Origin: Brevibacterium permense
Lineage (GTDB): Bacteria > Actinomycetota > Actinomycetes > Actinomycetales > Brevibacteriaceae
Assembly: GCF_025506275.1 (NCBI RefSeq)
Contig: NZ_QYCP01000095.1
Span: 186,001 to 250,000 of the forward strand
Length of the DNA: 64,000 bases
Reading direction: 5' to 3'
Shown here: positions 1-7,945 of the stretch, piece after piece
How positions within the stretch are numbered: the first letter of the stretch is position 1
Layout of the letters: each line of letters begins with the position of its first letter
Program-made: the position numbers and the translations under genes
The notes under the pieces: generated by a model
Told to the model about the DNA's origin: nothing
What the model saw: only the letters and a program-made list of their open reading frames with translations
Database searches by the model: none

Positions 1-1
1 G

Positions 2-781
2 CTCGACGCTAAGGCCACGCTCGGATTCGAGGGGGTCGCCCAGACAGCGGACGGAGACGTCGTGTATTTCTCTGCACCACGGCCTCCTGACGGGTCGTTC
101 GCAGAACGAGTCTCACTCGACGGTGCAGAGACGGCATCAGTACCAGATGGACTTGACCCAGCCCTCGCGGCCGCAGTCGGAGTGCCGGGGATCGCGGCAT
201 GGTCGGCCCTGTTCGACGCCGGCAAGTTCGCCGCAGGCGATCGGGTACTCGTCCTCGGCGGAACAGGGACCGTGGGACGTATCGCCGCTCAGGCCGCCAT
301 CGCTGAAGGCGCGTCCCTGGTCGCTGGCACCGCCCGCAACGACGAGGGCATCGCGGATTTATCATCGATCGGTGTGGTGCCGGTCGACATCTCTTCGGCT
401 TCGACGACCTCAACTCAGCTGCGTGAGGCCAGTGCCGACGGGTTCGATGTCGTGATCGACACCCTGTGGGGACCACCGCTGGCAGCCACGGTCGAACACC
501 TGCGCACTGGTGCCAGAGTGGCGCAGGTGGGCAACTCTGCCGGAGCAGAAACAGAGTTGAGTGCCCCCGCCTTCCGCAATCGGGGGGTCACGTTCGCAGG
601 ACATTCGAACTTCCTGCTCACCGCCGAACAACGGCGAGTCGCCTACGAGAAGGTCGCCGAGTACGCATCTAACGGAAAGATCGACGTGCCATTGTCGACG
701 ATCGGCTTGGAAGAGTTTCCAGACTTCTGGGCACGAATGGCCGACGGAAACGCCCGAGGAAAGACCGTGCTCGTTCCTTAA
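2..781 (+). CDS. Medium-chain NADP-dependent alcohol dehydrogenase / quinone reductase, 5' truncated by window edge
   Basis: The reading frame is open from base 2, so the start lies outside the window; about 259 residues are visible, against roughly 320 for the family. A Rossmann nucleotide-binding motif, VLVLGGTGTVG, sits about 85 residues into the visible part. It is followed by the usual alternating beta-alpha pattern and a C-terminal segment ending in GKTVLVP, typical of zinc-independent MDR quinone oxidoreductases. No structural-zinc cysteine cluster is visible. It is followed at 63 bp by an MBL-fold hydrolase and then an SDR on the same strand, so the three may form one detoxification or catabolic operon. 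The substrate cannot be read from the sequence. Confidence 0.85.
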   Translation, partial: LDAKATLGFEGVAQTADGDVVYFSAPRPPDGSFAERVSLDGAETASVPDGLDPALAAAVGVPGIAAWSALFDAGKFAAGDRVLVLGGTGTVGRIAAQAAIAEGASLVAGTARNDEGIADLSSIGVVPVDISSASTTSTQLREASADGFDVVIDTLWGPPLAATVEHLRTGARVAQVGNSAGAETELSAPAFRNRGVTFAGHSNFLLTAEQRRVAYEKVAEYASNGKIDVPLSTIGLEEFPDFWARMADGNARGKTVLVP

Positions 782-844
782 CGGAGCTCCTCCCGCCTCT
801 AGCAATCACTTCTACTCTCACAACTCACATTTGAACGGACCGCC

Positions 845-1759
845 ATGACATCTCCAGCTAGGCAACATGTTCAGCCGATCGGCACCACCGATCTCTCCGC
901 CGGGTTCCTGACCCGTGAACTCAAAGAGGGAGTTTTCCTCCTGACGAACGGGAATTATCAAACCATCTTCTTCACCACCGGTGAAGGAATTGTGCTTCTC
1001 GACGCACCTTCGCCTCTGATGTCGTACATTCAGACCGCCATCTCCGACGTCACCGACGAGCGCCTCCGTACGTTGGTCTATTCCCACGGGCACACCGACC
1101 ACATCGGCGGTGCCGCAGCCGTCGTCGGTTCCCAGCCTGATACTGCGATCGAGATCATCGCTGAAGCGGGCACGACCGAGTTCCTCGTAGCCAAGGACGA
1201 TCCAGCTCGACCGCTGCCGACCTTCACCTACGAGAAGACCTTTGACGAGTACATCGGTGCCCGCCACGTCAGGCTCTTCCGTGACAATTTCCACTCCGCC
1301 GATGGCGACACTGTGCTCTACCTGCCGGACGAGAAGATCCTCGTCGCCATCGATCTCATGGCCCCAGGGTGGGTGCCGCTGCTGGACTTCGATATCACTG
1401 AGAACGTCTTCTCATATATGCGGGCATTCGATCGTTTTCTCGCTTTCGACTTCGACTACTTCCTCAGCGGGCACACGGCTGACGCGGCAGTGCGCTCCGA
1501 TGTCGAGCTCACCCGCGACTACGTTATGGACATCTACAGGACCGTCAAACGCCTGCACGACAGCATCAACGAGAAGGAGCTGCTCTCTGAACACCGTGAC
1601 AGCGAGCAGGAGGGAATCAAACGCATTATCGATACGGTCACTCGCCAAGCCGCCGACGAGATCATCGACCGGTGGAAGGACAGAACGATGAGAGGGACCG
1701 AGTTGTGGACTGAGAGCCACGCTCGCGCGATGGTCCTCTATGTCCGCTGGTCCGACTGA
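845..1759 (+). CDS. MBL-fold metallo-hydrolase
   Basis: A 304-residue protein with the metallo-beta-lactamase metal site H81-G-H83-T-D85-H86. A later SGHT near residue 210 probably gives another metal ligand, and a DGDTVLYLPDEK segment precedes the fold's bridging aspartate. No signal peptide is seen, so it should be cytosolic. The family includes glyoxalase II, lactonases, alkylsulfatases and quorum-quenching enzymes; this one has no clear subfamily signature. The C-terminal third is helical and charged, as in alkyl-sulfatase-like or dimerising members. It lies between a quinone-reductase-like gene and an SDR on the same strand, with short gaps, so co-transcription is likely. Confidence 0.85.
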   Translation: MTSPARQHVQPIGTTDLSAGFLTRELKEGVFLLTNGNYQTIFFTTGEGIVLLDAPSPLMSYIQTAISDVTDERLRTLVYSHGHTDHIGGAAAVVGSQPDTAIEIIAEAGTTEFLVAKDDPARPLPTFTYEKTFDEYIGARHVRLFRDNFHSADGDTVLYLPDEKILVAIDLMAPGWVPLLDFDITENVFSYMRAFDRFLAFDFDYFLSGHTADAAVRSDVELTRDYVMDIYRTVKRLHDSINEKELLSEHRDSEQEGIKRIIDTVTRQAADEIIDRWKDRTMRGTELWTESHARAMVLYVRWSD

Positions 1760-1798
1760 ACCCGGGTCCCGCTGCTACTAACGAAACAGGAGATTGAA

Positions 1799-2566
1799 AT
1801 GTCAACTGTCACCTTCGACTACCAGGGAGCCGTCGTCATCATCACCGGCGGGTCATCCGGAATTGGTCGTGCTATCGCCGAGGCCTACGGTCAGGCTGGA
1901 GCCAACGTCGTCATCGCGAGTCGCAATGAGGCTGACGGCGACGAAGTCGCCGCTCTCGTCAACGAAGCGGGGGGACGTGCTTTTCACCACCTAACTGATG
2001 TCAGCGATCCGGCAGACGTCGAATCACTGGTCAACACGACCGTCAGCGAGTACGGTCGCCTTGATATCGCCGTCAACAACGCGGGAACTCTGCCTCCCAC
2101 TGCCGATCTCATCGACCAGAGCATCGACGACTGGAACAAAGCGGTCGCGGTCGATCTCAGCGGAGTGTTCCATTCGCTCAAGTACGAAATCTCTGCGATG
2201 CTCAAGACCGGCGGAGGCAGCATCGTCAACACCTCCTCGGTCGCCGGTCTCATCGCTGACCCCGGAATGTCGCCGTACGCCGCATCCAAGCACGGAGTGC
2301 TCGGCCTGACGAAAGCAGCGGCCCTCGACTACGCCAAGAAGAACATCCGCGTCAACGCCATCGCACCAGGCCTCGTACAAACCGCAATGATCGAAGACTG
2401 GCTCAACGACCCTGAGATGAGGGAGACGGTTCTGGGCTACTCCCCGCAAGGGCGGGTCGCCGAACCGCGGGAAATCGCTGACACTGTCCTCTATCTCACC
2501 TCGGATTCCGCGTCCTTCATCAATGGCACGGTGCTCGCGATCGATGGCGGACAGACGGCCCACTGA
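1799..2566 (+). CDS. SDR family NAD(P)-dependent oxidoreductase
   Basis: A classical short-chain dehydrogenase of 255 residues. The cofactor motif TGGSSGIG spans residues 16-23, NNAG 93-96, the catalytic serine lies in NTSSVAG (about 146), and Y160-AAS-K164 is the active-site pair. The C-terminus INGTVLAIDGGQTAH is the usual end of FabG/glucose-dehydrogenase-like members. An AGGAG ribosome-binding site precedes the ATG at a normal distance. It closes the three-gene plus-strand group and is followed by a strong hairpin. The substrate is unknown; most such enzymes oxidise secondary alcohols or reduce ketones. Confidence 0.88.
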   Translation: MSTVTFDYQGAVVIITGGSSGIGRAIAEAYGQAGANVVIASRNEADGDEVAALVNEAGGRAFHHLTDVSDPADVESLVNTTVSEYGRLDIAVNNAGTLPPTADLIDQSIDDWNKAVAVDLSGVFHSLKYEISAMLKTGGGSIVNTSSVAGLIADPGMSPYAASKHGVLGLTKAAALDYAKKNIRVNAIAPGLVQTAMIEDWLNDPEMRETVLGYSPQGRVAEPREIADTVLYLTSDSASFINGTVLAIDGGQTAH

Positions 2567-2621
2567 TCGTCCAAGTCCGGCCGATCATGCCCTGCGCCTC
2601 TGCCCCTGTCCGCTGGTCGTG

Positions 2622-2656
2622 CGGCACCGCGCCGGCAGTTCAACTGCGCGGTGCCG
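2622..2656. terminator. Bidirectional hairpin terminator
   Basis: Perfect 11-bp arms CGGCACCGCGC (2622-2632) and GCGCGGTGCCG (2646-2656) enclose a 13-nt loop. It lies in the 286-bp gap between two convergent genes, the SDR and the DnaJ-NERD gene. No clear U-tract follows on either strand, which is common for actinobacterial terminators. Confidence 0.7.
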
Positions 2657-2852
2657 AGCCCCTGAACGAGCTCGCGCTCCCAGACTCAGCTCGCGACTTG
2701 CTCACAGAGTGCTCACTGCCGTTCAGCATCCACGACACATAGCGGGGAACCAACCGAATGTGGAGTCAGCTGCTGGCCGACGAGAACAACAGACGTCGCT
2801 GAACTCCCTCCGAGGATCTTGTCACGCCCGAGGCAGCAGCGCCTGACCTTTC

Positions 2853-4097
2853 TCACTTCGATAGGCTCAACAGCTCCCGCAGTACCGGCACATGCACAGC
2901 GTTGTCGTTGCAGTCGCGGATATGGGCCTGGAGCAGGTTGATTAGCTCAGAAGGATTCATCACAGCCACCGGAGCGTATGTGTCATCAATGCGACGGTGA
3001 TGCGGAGTGTTGGCCATCTCCACGGTCGGGCGCTGCAACTTCCCTGTCGTCGAGTGCATCACCACCACACCCCTCATGGCCACCCCGGGGAAGCGCCTCT
3101 GCATCTCCGAAAGGGCGTAGCCCAGTTTGAAAGTCTCGAGCTGTTCGCCGTCGCGGTACAGGTCCGCGTTGTCGAACCAGTACTGGCCATCCTTCATGTA
3201 CTTCGAATCAATCAGCATGAGGACATTGCCGACAAGCAGAGCGTGGTCGATGTCCGCATGATCCTTACCAGGCCACGACAAGCCATGAACAACTCGAGCG
3301 GAGGGGCACAGTTCAAGTGCCGCCTTGCGAAGAACCGCCGCCGTGCGCTCTTCTCCGATCTTCCCCAGTTCCGCTCGATTGCCGAAGCGAGCGGCGCTGA
3401 GGCCCTGTCCGGGGACACCGAATTCCTGGACCCGCAGATGCTGTGGCCGCAGGTAGTCCGTCGCCAGCGGAACGCGTGGTGGTCGATTGCCCTTAATCTT
3501 GAGGATCACATAGGGCAGAGCCGCGGCGATGAGAAAGAAGATCACCGTGCCCACAATCCGGGGCATGAATTCCGTGACCGACCCGCCAGCGTCGCCTCCC
3601 ACACTTTGGCGGAAGGAAGTGGCAGCCCACATGCCCACGAGTTGGAACAGAATCAGGAGTAGCCCCAAGCTCCCCACGACGATTGCCCATATCTTGGTCC
3701 AGCGAGGAGTGTTCTGCTTCACCATCGGAGGGTGCTCTGGCGGCAGGAAATGCGGTTCGGGGAAGCCGGGCGTGGGCAGGGACGGAATGTCCTCCATCGG
3801 AGCGGGACCGCGGCGCTCGGTCCGTGGCGGAGCTTCCGACTTCGGGGATTCCTGCCGTGGAGGAGGAGTGCTGTCCGTCTCGGGGGCGGGACGGCCTGCG
3901 TCGTAGTCCGCCCTTTTCCGAGGGTCGCTGAGGACCTCGTATGCGTGCTGGATGGCCCGAAACATGCCCACGGTTCCACCTGAGTCAGGGTGCGCGGTTC
4001 GCAAGAGCTTGCGATGGGCTTTCCGAATCTCGTCTTGGGATGCGCTCGGGTCCACGCCCAGGGTTTCGTAAAGGGTGATACCAGCAGTGTGGGCCAT
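2853..4097 (-). CDS. J-domain / NERD (nuclease-related domain) fusion membrane protein
   Basis: A 414-residue protein with three parts. Residues 7-70 are a DnaJ J-domain with the Hsp70-activating HPD at 36-38. Residues 71-130 are a proline- and charge-rich linker. Two hydrophobic segments follow at about 137-158 and 181-201, then a C-terminal NERD domain from about 245, with GKIGEERTAAVL, DIDHALLVG and the DSK triad at 297-299. NERD is a PD-(D/E)XK-like fold thought to act on nucleic acids. The fusion would place a nuclease-like domain at the membrane and link it to a DnaK-type chaperone. Transcription converges on the SDR group. The domain calls are strong; the cellular role is not known. 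Confidence 0.85.
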   Translation of the reverse strand: MAHTAGITLYETLGVDPSASQDEIRKAHRKLLRTAHPDSGGTVGMFRAIQHAYEVLSDPRKRADYDAGRPAPETDSTPPPRQESPKSEAPPRTERRGPAPMEDIPSLPTPGFPEPHFLPPEHPPMVKQNTPRWTKIWAIVVGSLGLLLILFQLVGMWAATSFRQSVGGDAGGSVTEFMPRIVGTVIFFLIAAALPYVILKIKGNRPPRVPLATDYLRPQHLRVQEFGVPGQGLSAARFGNRAELGKIGEERTAAVLRKAALELCPSARVVHGLSWPGKDHADIDHALLVGNVLMLIDSKYMKDGQYWFDNADLYRDGEQLETFKLGYALSEMQRRFPGVAMRGVVVMHSTTGKLQRPTVEMANTPHHRRIDDTYAPVAVMNPSELINLLQAHIRDCNDNAVHVPVLRELLSLSK

Positions 4098-4379
4098 GGG
4101 TTTCCTGATCTGCAGCTCGAGCGGACGACGTCTCTTGGCATTCTACAAATTTCTGAGCAATGCAACCGGTGGTCGCACACAAGCCAAGACCGGCTGTAGA
4201 TGCTGGGTTCGAAGTCGCACGGACGCGAACTCACCATTTGCGGAGTCACCAGTCCTGCTTCAGTCTCTTCTCAACGCACCACAGATCTGAGCAACAGCGA
4301 TGCTGACAACCTTGTCATAGTGACCCCACCACGCTGGCACTGGCCGAGCGCGAGGATCGTGCCGGGCCCATTGCATTCC
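4098..4379. other. Intergenic stretch, no gene seen
   Basis: It lies between the start of the DnaJ-NERD gene and the stop of the TetR gene, both on the minus strand. Short open frames occur on both strands, but none has a ribosome-binding site or recognisable protein character. It should carry the DnaJ-NERD promoter. Confidence 0.5.
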
Positions 4380-4898
4380 TCATGAGTTCGACCCGAGACT
4401 CGATACGAAAGGCACTATTGTGCGCTCAACGAGCGATCGACGTTCTGATTGAGGCAACATGAGGCACTGCATAGTGACTCCGTCGATCATAGCGAAGAGC
4501 TGCGAGGCCGCGTGGCTCGAGAGGTTTTGGTCGATGAACCATCGACGAAGTTCTTCATCGAGCTGAGCCGAGGCAGCAGCCAGCTCGGCATCGCCGGCTG
4601 AGAGCGCGGCGTAGGCGAGCCAGACACGGGCGCGGCGGTCGCGTTGATCGTCCAAAGGGAGCCACTGCTGCACGAAGTCCATCAGCGTGGCGGGCTGTGC
4701 GGCCACCACATCTGCGAGGAACTGTTCTCCCGCGTATTCGAAGCCTGCGCGCACCAATTCGCTCTTCGTGCGGTAGTAATACTGCACTTGCGCCGGCGAT
4801 ACGGCCGCCGCTGCGGCGACACTGCGGACGCTTAGAGCTCCGATTCCTTGCTCGGCGAGCACAGTCAGCACGCCGTCGAGTAGGCGGGGGACGGTCAT
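4380..4898 (-). CDS. TetR family transcriptional regulator
   Basis: About 172 residues from the ATG at 4898. The N-terminal HTH reads GALSVRSVAAAAAVSPAQVQ, followed by YYYRTKSELVRAGFEYA, the classic TetR recognition helix and helix 4. The remainder is a helical ligand-binding and dimerisation domain. The frame stays open to 4934, but the start at 4898 is preferred: its ATG overlaps the TGA of the upstream small membrane-protein gene as TGATG, implying translational coupling. The pair is probably autoregulated through the palindromes just upstream at 5112-5130. The effector is unknown. Confidence 0.85.
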   Translation of the reverse strand: MTVPRLLDGVLTVLAEQGIGALSVRSVAAAAAVSPAQVQYYYRTKSELVRAGFEYAGEQFLADVVAAQPATLMDFVQQWLPLDDQRDRRARVWLAYAALSAGDAELAAASAQLDEELRRWFIDQNLSSHAASQLFAMIDGVTMQCLMLPQSERRSLVERTIVPFVSSLGSNS

Positions 4899-5095
4899 CA
4901 GTCTTGCTGTCCTCTCGCCACGATCATCGACCATCCGGTCGCGACGATCTCGATCACGCCGAGCACCGCGATCACCAGGCCGGCTTGGCGTAAACCGATA
5001 ACCGGGGTTTCGACGTCAAGGAAAACGAAGAACATTACCAGGCCCCCGATGATCATGACTGCACCGACAATAAATGCCCATACGTGCTTACTCAC
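4898..5095 (-). CDS. Small two-helix membrane protein, coupled to TetR gene
   Basis: About 65 residues from a GTG at 5095, which has GGAG five bases upstream on the minus strand. A longer frame up to 5158 would run through the palindromic operator and is unlikely. Two transmembrane helices are evident: HVWAFIVGAVMIIGGLVMFF near the N-terminus, and a second around GLVIAVLGVIEIVATGW. The C-terminus is charged (ARGQQD). The TGA overlaps the TetR ATG. It is not a recognisable efflux pump (too short for SMR) and may be an accessory or sensor peptide. I do not recognise the family. Confidence 0.65.
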   Translation of the reverse strand: MSKHVWAFIVGAVMIIGGLVMFFVFLDVETPVIGLRQAGLVIAVLGVIEIVATGWSMIVARGQQD

Positions 5096-5111
5096 AGCAT
5101 CTCCAATCTCT

Positions 5112-5130
5112 GTACGATCGTACCGTACGA
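5112..5130. promoter_or_regulatory. Overlapping palindromes, probable TetR operator
   Basis: GTACGATCGTAC (5112-5123) is a perfect 12-bp palindrome. It overlaps TCGTAC-C-GTACGA (5118-5130), an odd palindrome with perfect 6-bp arms. Both lie 17-35 bp upstream of the GTG of the TetR-coupled gene, where repressor binding would block transcription. Nested dyads like this fit cooperative binding of two TetR dimers. Assigning them to this TetR is inference from position. Confidence 0.6.
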
Positions 5131-5592
5131 CTGTATGGCCGGATGGGATGTCGGTCAAGTCAGACTCTCGCCCCTATCGCGGAAGGGTCGGGCTGGCTCT
5201 GCCGAGCGGGTCATGAACCCAGCCGGTGAAGCAACGTCAGTCGTGCGGGGTGCTCACCGACACGAGGGATCCTGGTCAACCCATCGACCGGAAAAGGAAG
5301 CTTGATACGACGGCTCGTGGTCACGGAGGACATCACGCTGGGCTGGATGATCAAACATGGTGACACCAGCTTCGACCCGGCCACGGATTTCGAGCCAGAA
5401 CAAGAGTGCGCCGAGGTCACCAGATTAAATCCGCGACTACACCCTCAAATGCGATGAGCCAGCAAAGCAGAGCCTGACTACGGATGCGGCTGGAAGAATG
5501 ACACCGCCAAACAATTGGCGGACCGCCTTCCAAGCGATGAAGACCTGCGGCGTCACGGTCGAGACAACGAATGACAACCGCCAGGTGGCGGC
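5131..5592. other. Degenerate intergenic region at left edge of island
   Basis: No convincing gene. One plus-strand reading from about 5260 to 5455 has protein-like character (for example LIRRLVVTEDITLGW), but it lacks a start and ribosome-binding site and has no family I recognise. This suggests a decayed gene. The region marks the change from chromosomal genes to the island. Confidence 0.35.
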
Positions 5593-5725
5593 TTGGTAGA
5601 GATCATCCCGCTCCTGCTCGGCTTCGCGGGCGCAGTGCTCACCGTTCCGCCGAAGTTTGCGGGGGGCCATCCAGCGTGTGGTGCGACGCAAGGTCGGCCA
5701 GCTCATCCAGAAGAACAAGAAGTGA
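5593..5725 (+). pseudogene. Possible frameshifted small membrane protein remnant
   Basis: A short frame from TTG at 5593 encodes a hydrophobic helix (VEIIPLLLGFAGAVLTVPP). Removing one base from the run of six Gs near 5660 joins it to a basic tail (AIQRVVRRKVGQLIQKNKK) ending at TGA 5723-5725, nine bases before the lipoprotein ATG. A helix plus basic tail fits a small membrane anchor or holin-like peptide, but the family is not recognised. The homopolymer could be a sequencing error or a real lesion. Confidence 0.3.
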
Positions 5726-5733
5726 GGCGTCTG

Positions 5734-6326
5734 ATGAAGACCACGAAGATCACCCCCGCCACGGCGGGCCTGGCGCTGTCAGCCCTCGCCCTGACCGCCT
5801 GCGTGGTCGAGCGCGTGCCCACTGATGCGCAAGGTCAGCAGCCCCAGGCGACCTGGGCACCGTCGACCGAGCGGGAGACTCCGACCAAGGAGTCCAGCGA
5901 AGAGAACGCCGTGGAGGGCAGCCAGAAAGAGTCGGCGGGCGAGACGGTCGATCACGGCGTCGACGACGGGCAGGTGCAGTACGACCGTGGATCCAGGCGT
6001 TCAGCCCGGAACTCGAACGGTGGGTCGTCGGTCAGGAGGCCGGCGAGGTGCCGTACTCGCTGCACGACTGCCTCGGACAGACCCAGTCTGAGGGCGTCGC
6101 GACTCTCGAGCACCAGGACGGCGGCGAGGACACTTCGTTTAAGGCGACCTGGATCGGCGCGTCGCCGATCGAGAACGTCGCCGCCGAGTCGATCTTGCTC
6201 GAGATCACCGACGATACCCTGAAGAATTTCAGCGAGGTCGCAACCTCCCGCACGGACATCGAGACGGGGAGCTTCACCCGCATGTGCGCCGACGCCGGCG
6301 AGACCGCGGCTGACTTCATCTTCTGA
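5734..6326 (+). pseudogene. Secreted lipoprotein, frameshifted
   Basis: The ATG at 5734 begins a signal peptide (MKTTKITPATAGLALSALAL) followed by the lipobox LTAC, so Cys is the expected lipidation site. A low-complexity Thr/Glu/Ser linker follows. Near 5975-5990 the frame must step back one base to continue as WIQAFSPELERWVVGQEAG and on to ADFIF and TGA at 6326. Both halves have coherent composition, which argues for one gene of about 197 residues with a one-base deletion or a sequencing error. The globular part has two cysteines (HDCLGQ and MCADAG), perhaps a disulfide. The function is unknown; similar lipoproteins occur in actinobacterial mobile regions. Confidence 0.55.
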
Positions 6327-6347
6327 CACACCGAGAGTCGATCGCTG

Positions 6348-6626
6348 ATGCTCGAGCACGATGTGGAAGCCCATCTCCTGGACAGGTGCCGGCAGATGGG
6401 CTTCCTCTGCATGAAATTCACCTCGCCCGGCCGAGCCGGCGTCCCCGACCGCGTCGTCGTCACGCCGATGGGCACCGTGTTCATCGAGACGAAGCGACCC
6501 GGTGGGAGACTCAGTCGGCTGCAGGAGGAGATCATCGAGAAGATGCGACGGGCCGGTGCCGAGGTCCACGTCGTCGACACCGTGGCAGGCGTCGACGAGC
6601 TGGTCGAGCACCTTGCCACGAGGTAG
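6348..6626 (+). CDS. VRR-NUC domain nuclease
   Basis: A stand-alone VRR-NUC protein of 92 residues, the usual phage or island size. The PD-(D/E)XK-type core is readable: GVPDRVVVTP supplies the PD, VFIETKRPGG supplies E-x-K, and a conserved Gln follows in LSRLQEEII. An N-terminal helix (EHDVEAHLLDRCRQMGF) is typical. Such proteins are structure-specific nucleases, often encoded next to phage replication genes or in mobile islands. It follows the lipoprotein remnant by 21 bp and precedes DUF4062 on the same strand. No strong ribosome-binding site is seen before the ATG. Confidence 0.8.
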   Translation: MLEHDVEAHLLDRCRQMGFLCMKFTSPGRAGVPDRVVVTPMGTVFIETKRPGGRLSRLQEEIIEKMRRAGAEVHVVDTVAGVDELVEHLATR

Positions 6627-6738
6627 TTCAGTGCTATGTCCATCGGGGTCTACTACATCCATCATGCAAACCCGCCCGAGATAGTGCCCGTAGGCCGAAT
6701 CCCAATGGTCACGGGACGCTCCAAGTACCATGTACCCC

Positions 6739-7779
6739 ATGGACAAGCGGTATCAGGTATTCATCAGTTCGACGTTCGTCGACCTCATCGACGAACGTCG
6801 AGAGGTAATGCAGGCACTGCTTGAGATGGACTGTATGCCTGCGGGGATGGAACTCTTTCCCGCAGGCAACGATGATCAGTGGACGTTGATCAAGGGTGTT
6901 ATCGAGCAGAGCGATTATTACCTTGTGGTCCTCGGTGGTCGCTACGGCTCCGTCACGGAAGAGGGTGTCAGTTACACCGAGAAGGAGTACGACTACGCAA
7001 TCGAGCTCGGGATACCCGTGATGGGCTTCGTGCCAGCCGACGTGGACGGGATTCCCATCGGCAAGACCGACAAGAACGACGGGGCGGCGCAGAAGCTCGA
7101 CGAGTTCCGCGCCAAGGTCCAGAATCGCATGACCAAAGAGTGGAAGAACGCTGAGGACCTCGGGTCGAAGGTGACTCGCGGCCTATTGCACCTGATCAAG
7201 AATAATCCGCGGCCCGGCTGGGTGCGAGGCGACCAAGCGATGACCTCGGAGACGAAGGTCCAGATCGCAGAGTTCGAAGCGAAGATCGCCAAGCTAGAGA
7301 AGCAGGAGATCGAGACTGGAAAAATCGCGGCTTCGGAGATCGACAGCAGCTTTGCCCACGGCCAGGAAGAGGTCGAGGTTGCCCTGGTACACAAGGGCTA
7401 CAGCAGCAGCCACCGACGGATCGAAGAGCTCGGTGATCTCAAGTACACGTGGGACGAGATCATGGAGGTTCTTGGGCCGTTCATGATCGACGAGGCCCCT
7501 GAACCCTCCCTGCGACGCACCTTTAACAGTCACATGCTCAGTGAGATCCAGGCTGACCCTGAAGGATGGACAGACGCCATGTCCAACGAGTCTGTGGAGA
7601 TCTCGGACAAGTCGTGGGGTTCAATCATCGTCCAGCTGCGGGCACTGCGCCTCATCACGACCGGAACGAAGAAGCGGACGGTGAGCGACAAGGCGGTGTA
7701 CTGGAAGCTGACGCCGGCGGGTGACGACTACCTGGTCGCGCTTCGGGCCGTGCCGAGCAGTGCTCGCGCTCACGACTGA
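6739..7779 (+). CDS. DUF4062 domain-containing protein
   Basis: About 346 residues. The N-terminus KRYQVFISSTFVDLIDERRE, then GMELFPAGNDDQW, VLGGRYGS and SYTEKEYDYAIELGIPV, is the DUF4062 signature, a TIR/STIR-like fold often found in defence and NTPase-linked conflict proteins. A predicted coiled coil (about residues 175-205) follows, then a C-terminal part that looks like a winged-helix or sensor region. An ATG at 6730 is also in frame; 6739 is chosen because family members start at M-x-K-R-Y-x-V-F. No ribosome-binding site is seen, and a TACCAT six bases upstream could be the -10 of a leaderless transcript. It lies between a VRR-NUC and a resolvase, which supports mobility. Confidence 0.8.
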   Translation: MDKRYQVFISSTFVDLIDERREVMQALLEMDCMPAGMELFPAGNDDQWTLIKGVIEQSDYYLVVLGGRYGSVTEEGVSYTEKEYDYAIELGIPVMGFVPADVDGIPIGKTDKNDGAAQKLDEFRAKVQNRMTKEWKNAEDLGSKVTRGLLHLIKNNPRPGWVRGDQAMTSETKVQIAEFEAKIAKLEKQEIETGKIAASEIDSSFAHGQEEVEVALVHKGYSSSHRRIEELGDLKYTWDEIMEVLGPFMIDEAPEPSLRRTFNSHMLSEIQADPEGWTDAMSNESVEISDKSWGSIIVQLRALRLITTGTKKRTVSDKAVYWKLTPAGDDYLVALRAVPSSARAHD

Positions 7780-7802
7780 GACGCTTCGTCTACTCGCGGA
7801 CT

Positions 7803-7936
7803 CGTTCAATAAACGGTCTGATACTGAACGCCGAGACGACCTCGGCTTGAGTGCAGGTTTCTGCGCGTTAGTTGTTCACAAACCCGTTCAACAACCTATG
7901 GGCTCGACACCAGTAGATGAACACGTTTGATGAACG
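7803..7936. repeat. Res-like array of related 13-mers upstream of serine resolvase
   Basis: Several related elements occur just before the resolvase start: CGTTCAATAAACG (7803-7815), TGAACG (7825-7830), GTTGTTCACAAAC (7871-7883), CGTTCAACAACC (7885-7896) and CGTTTGATGAACG (7924-7936). The second pair forms an inverted repeat and the last two face each other. Paired degenerate subsites immediately upstream of a resolvase gene are how res sites are organised; binding here is inferred. Confidence 0.5.
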
Positions 7937-7945
7937 GAGACGACC

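Noticed and set aside
5952..6746. A 264-residue minus-strand protein opposite the lipoprotein and VRR-NUC genes
   Set aside because: It is opposite genes with clear domain motifs, and its sequence is low-complexity Asp/Gly/Arg typical of antisense reading of GC-rich DNA.
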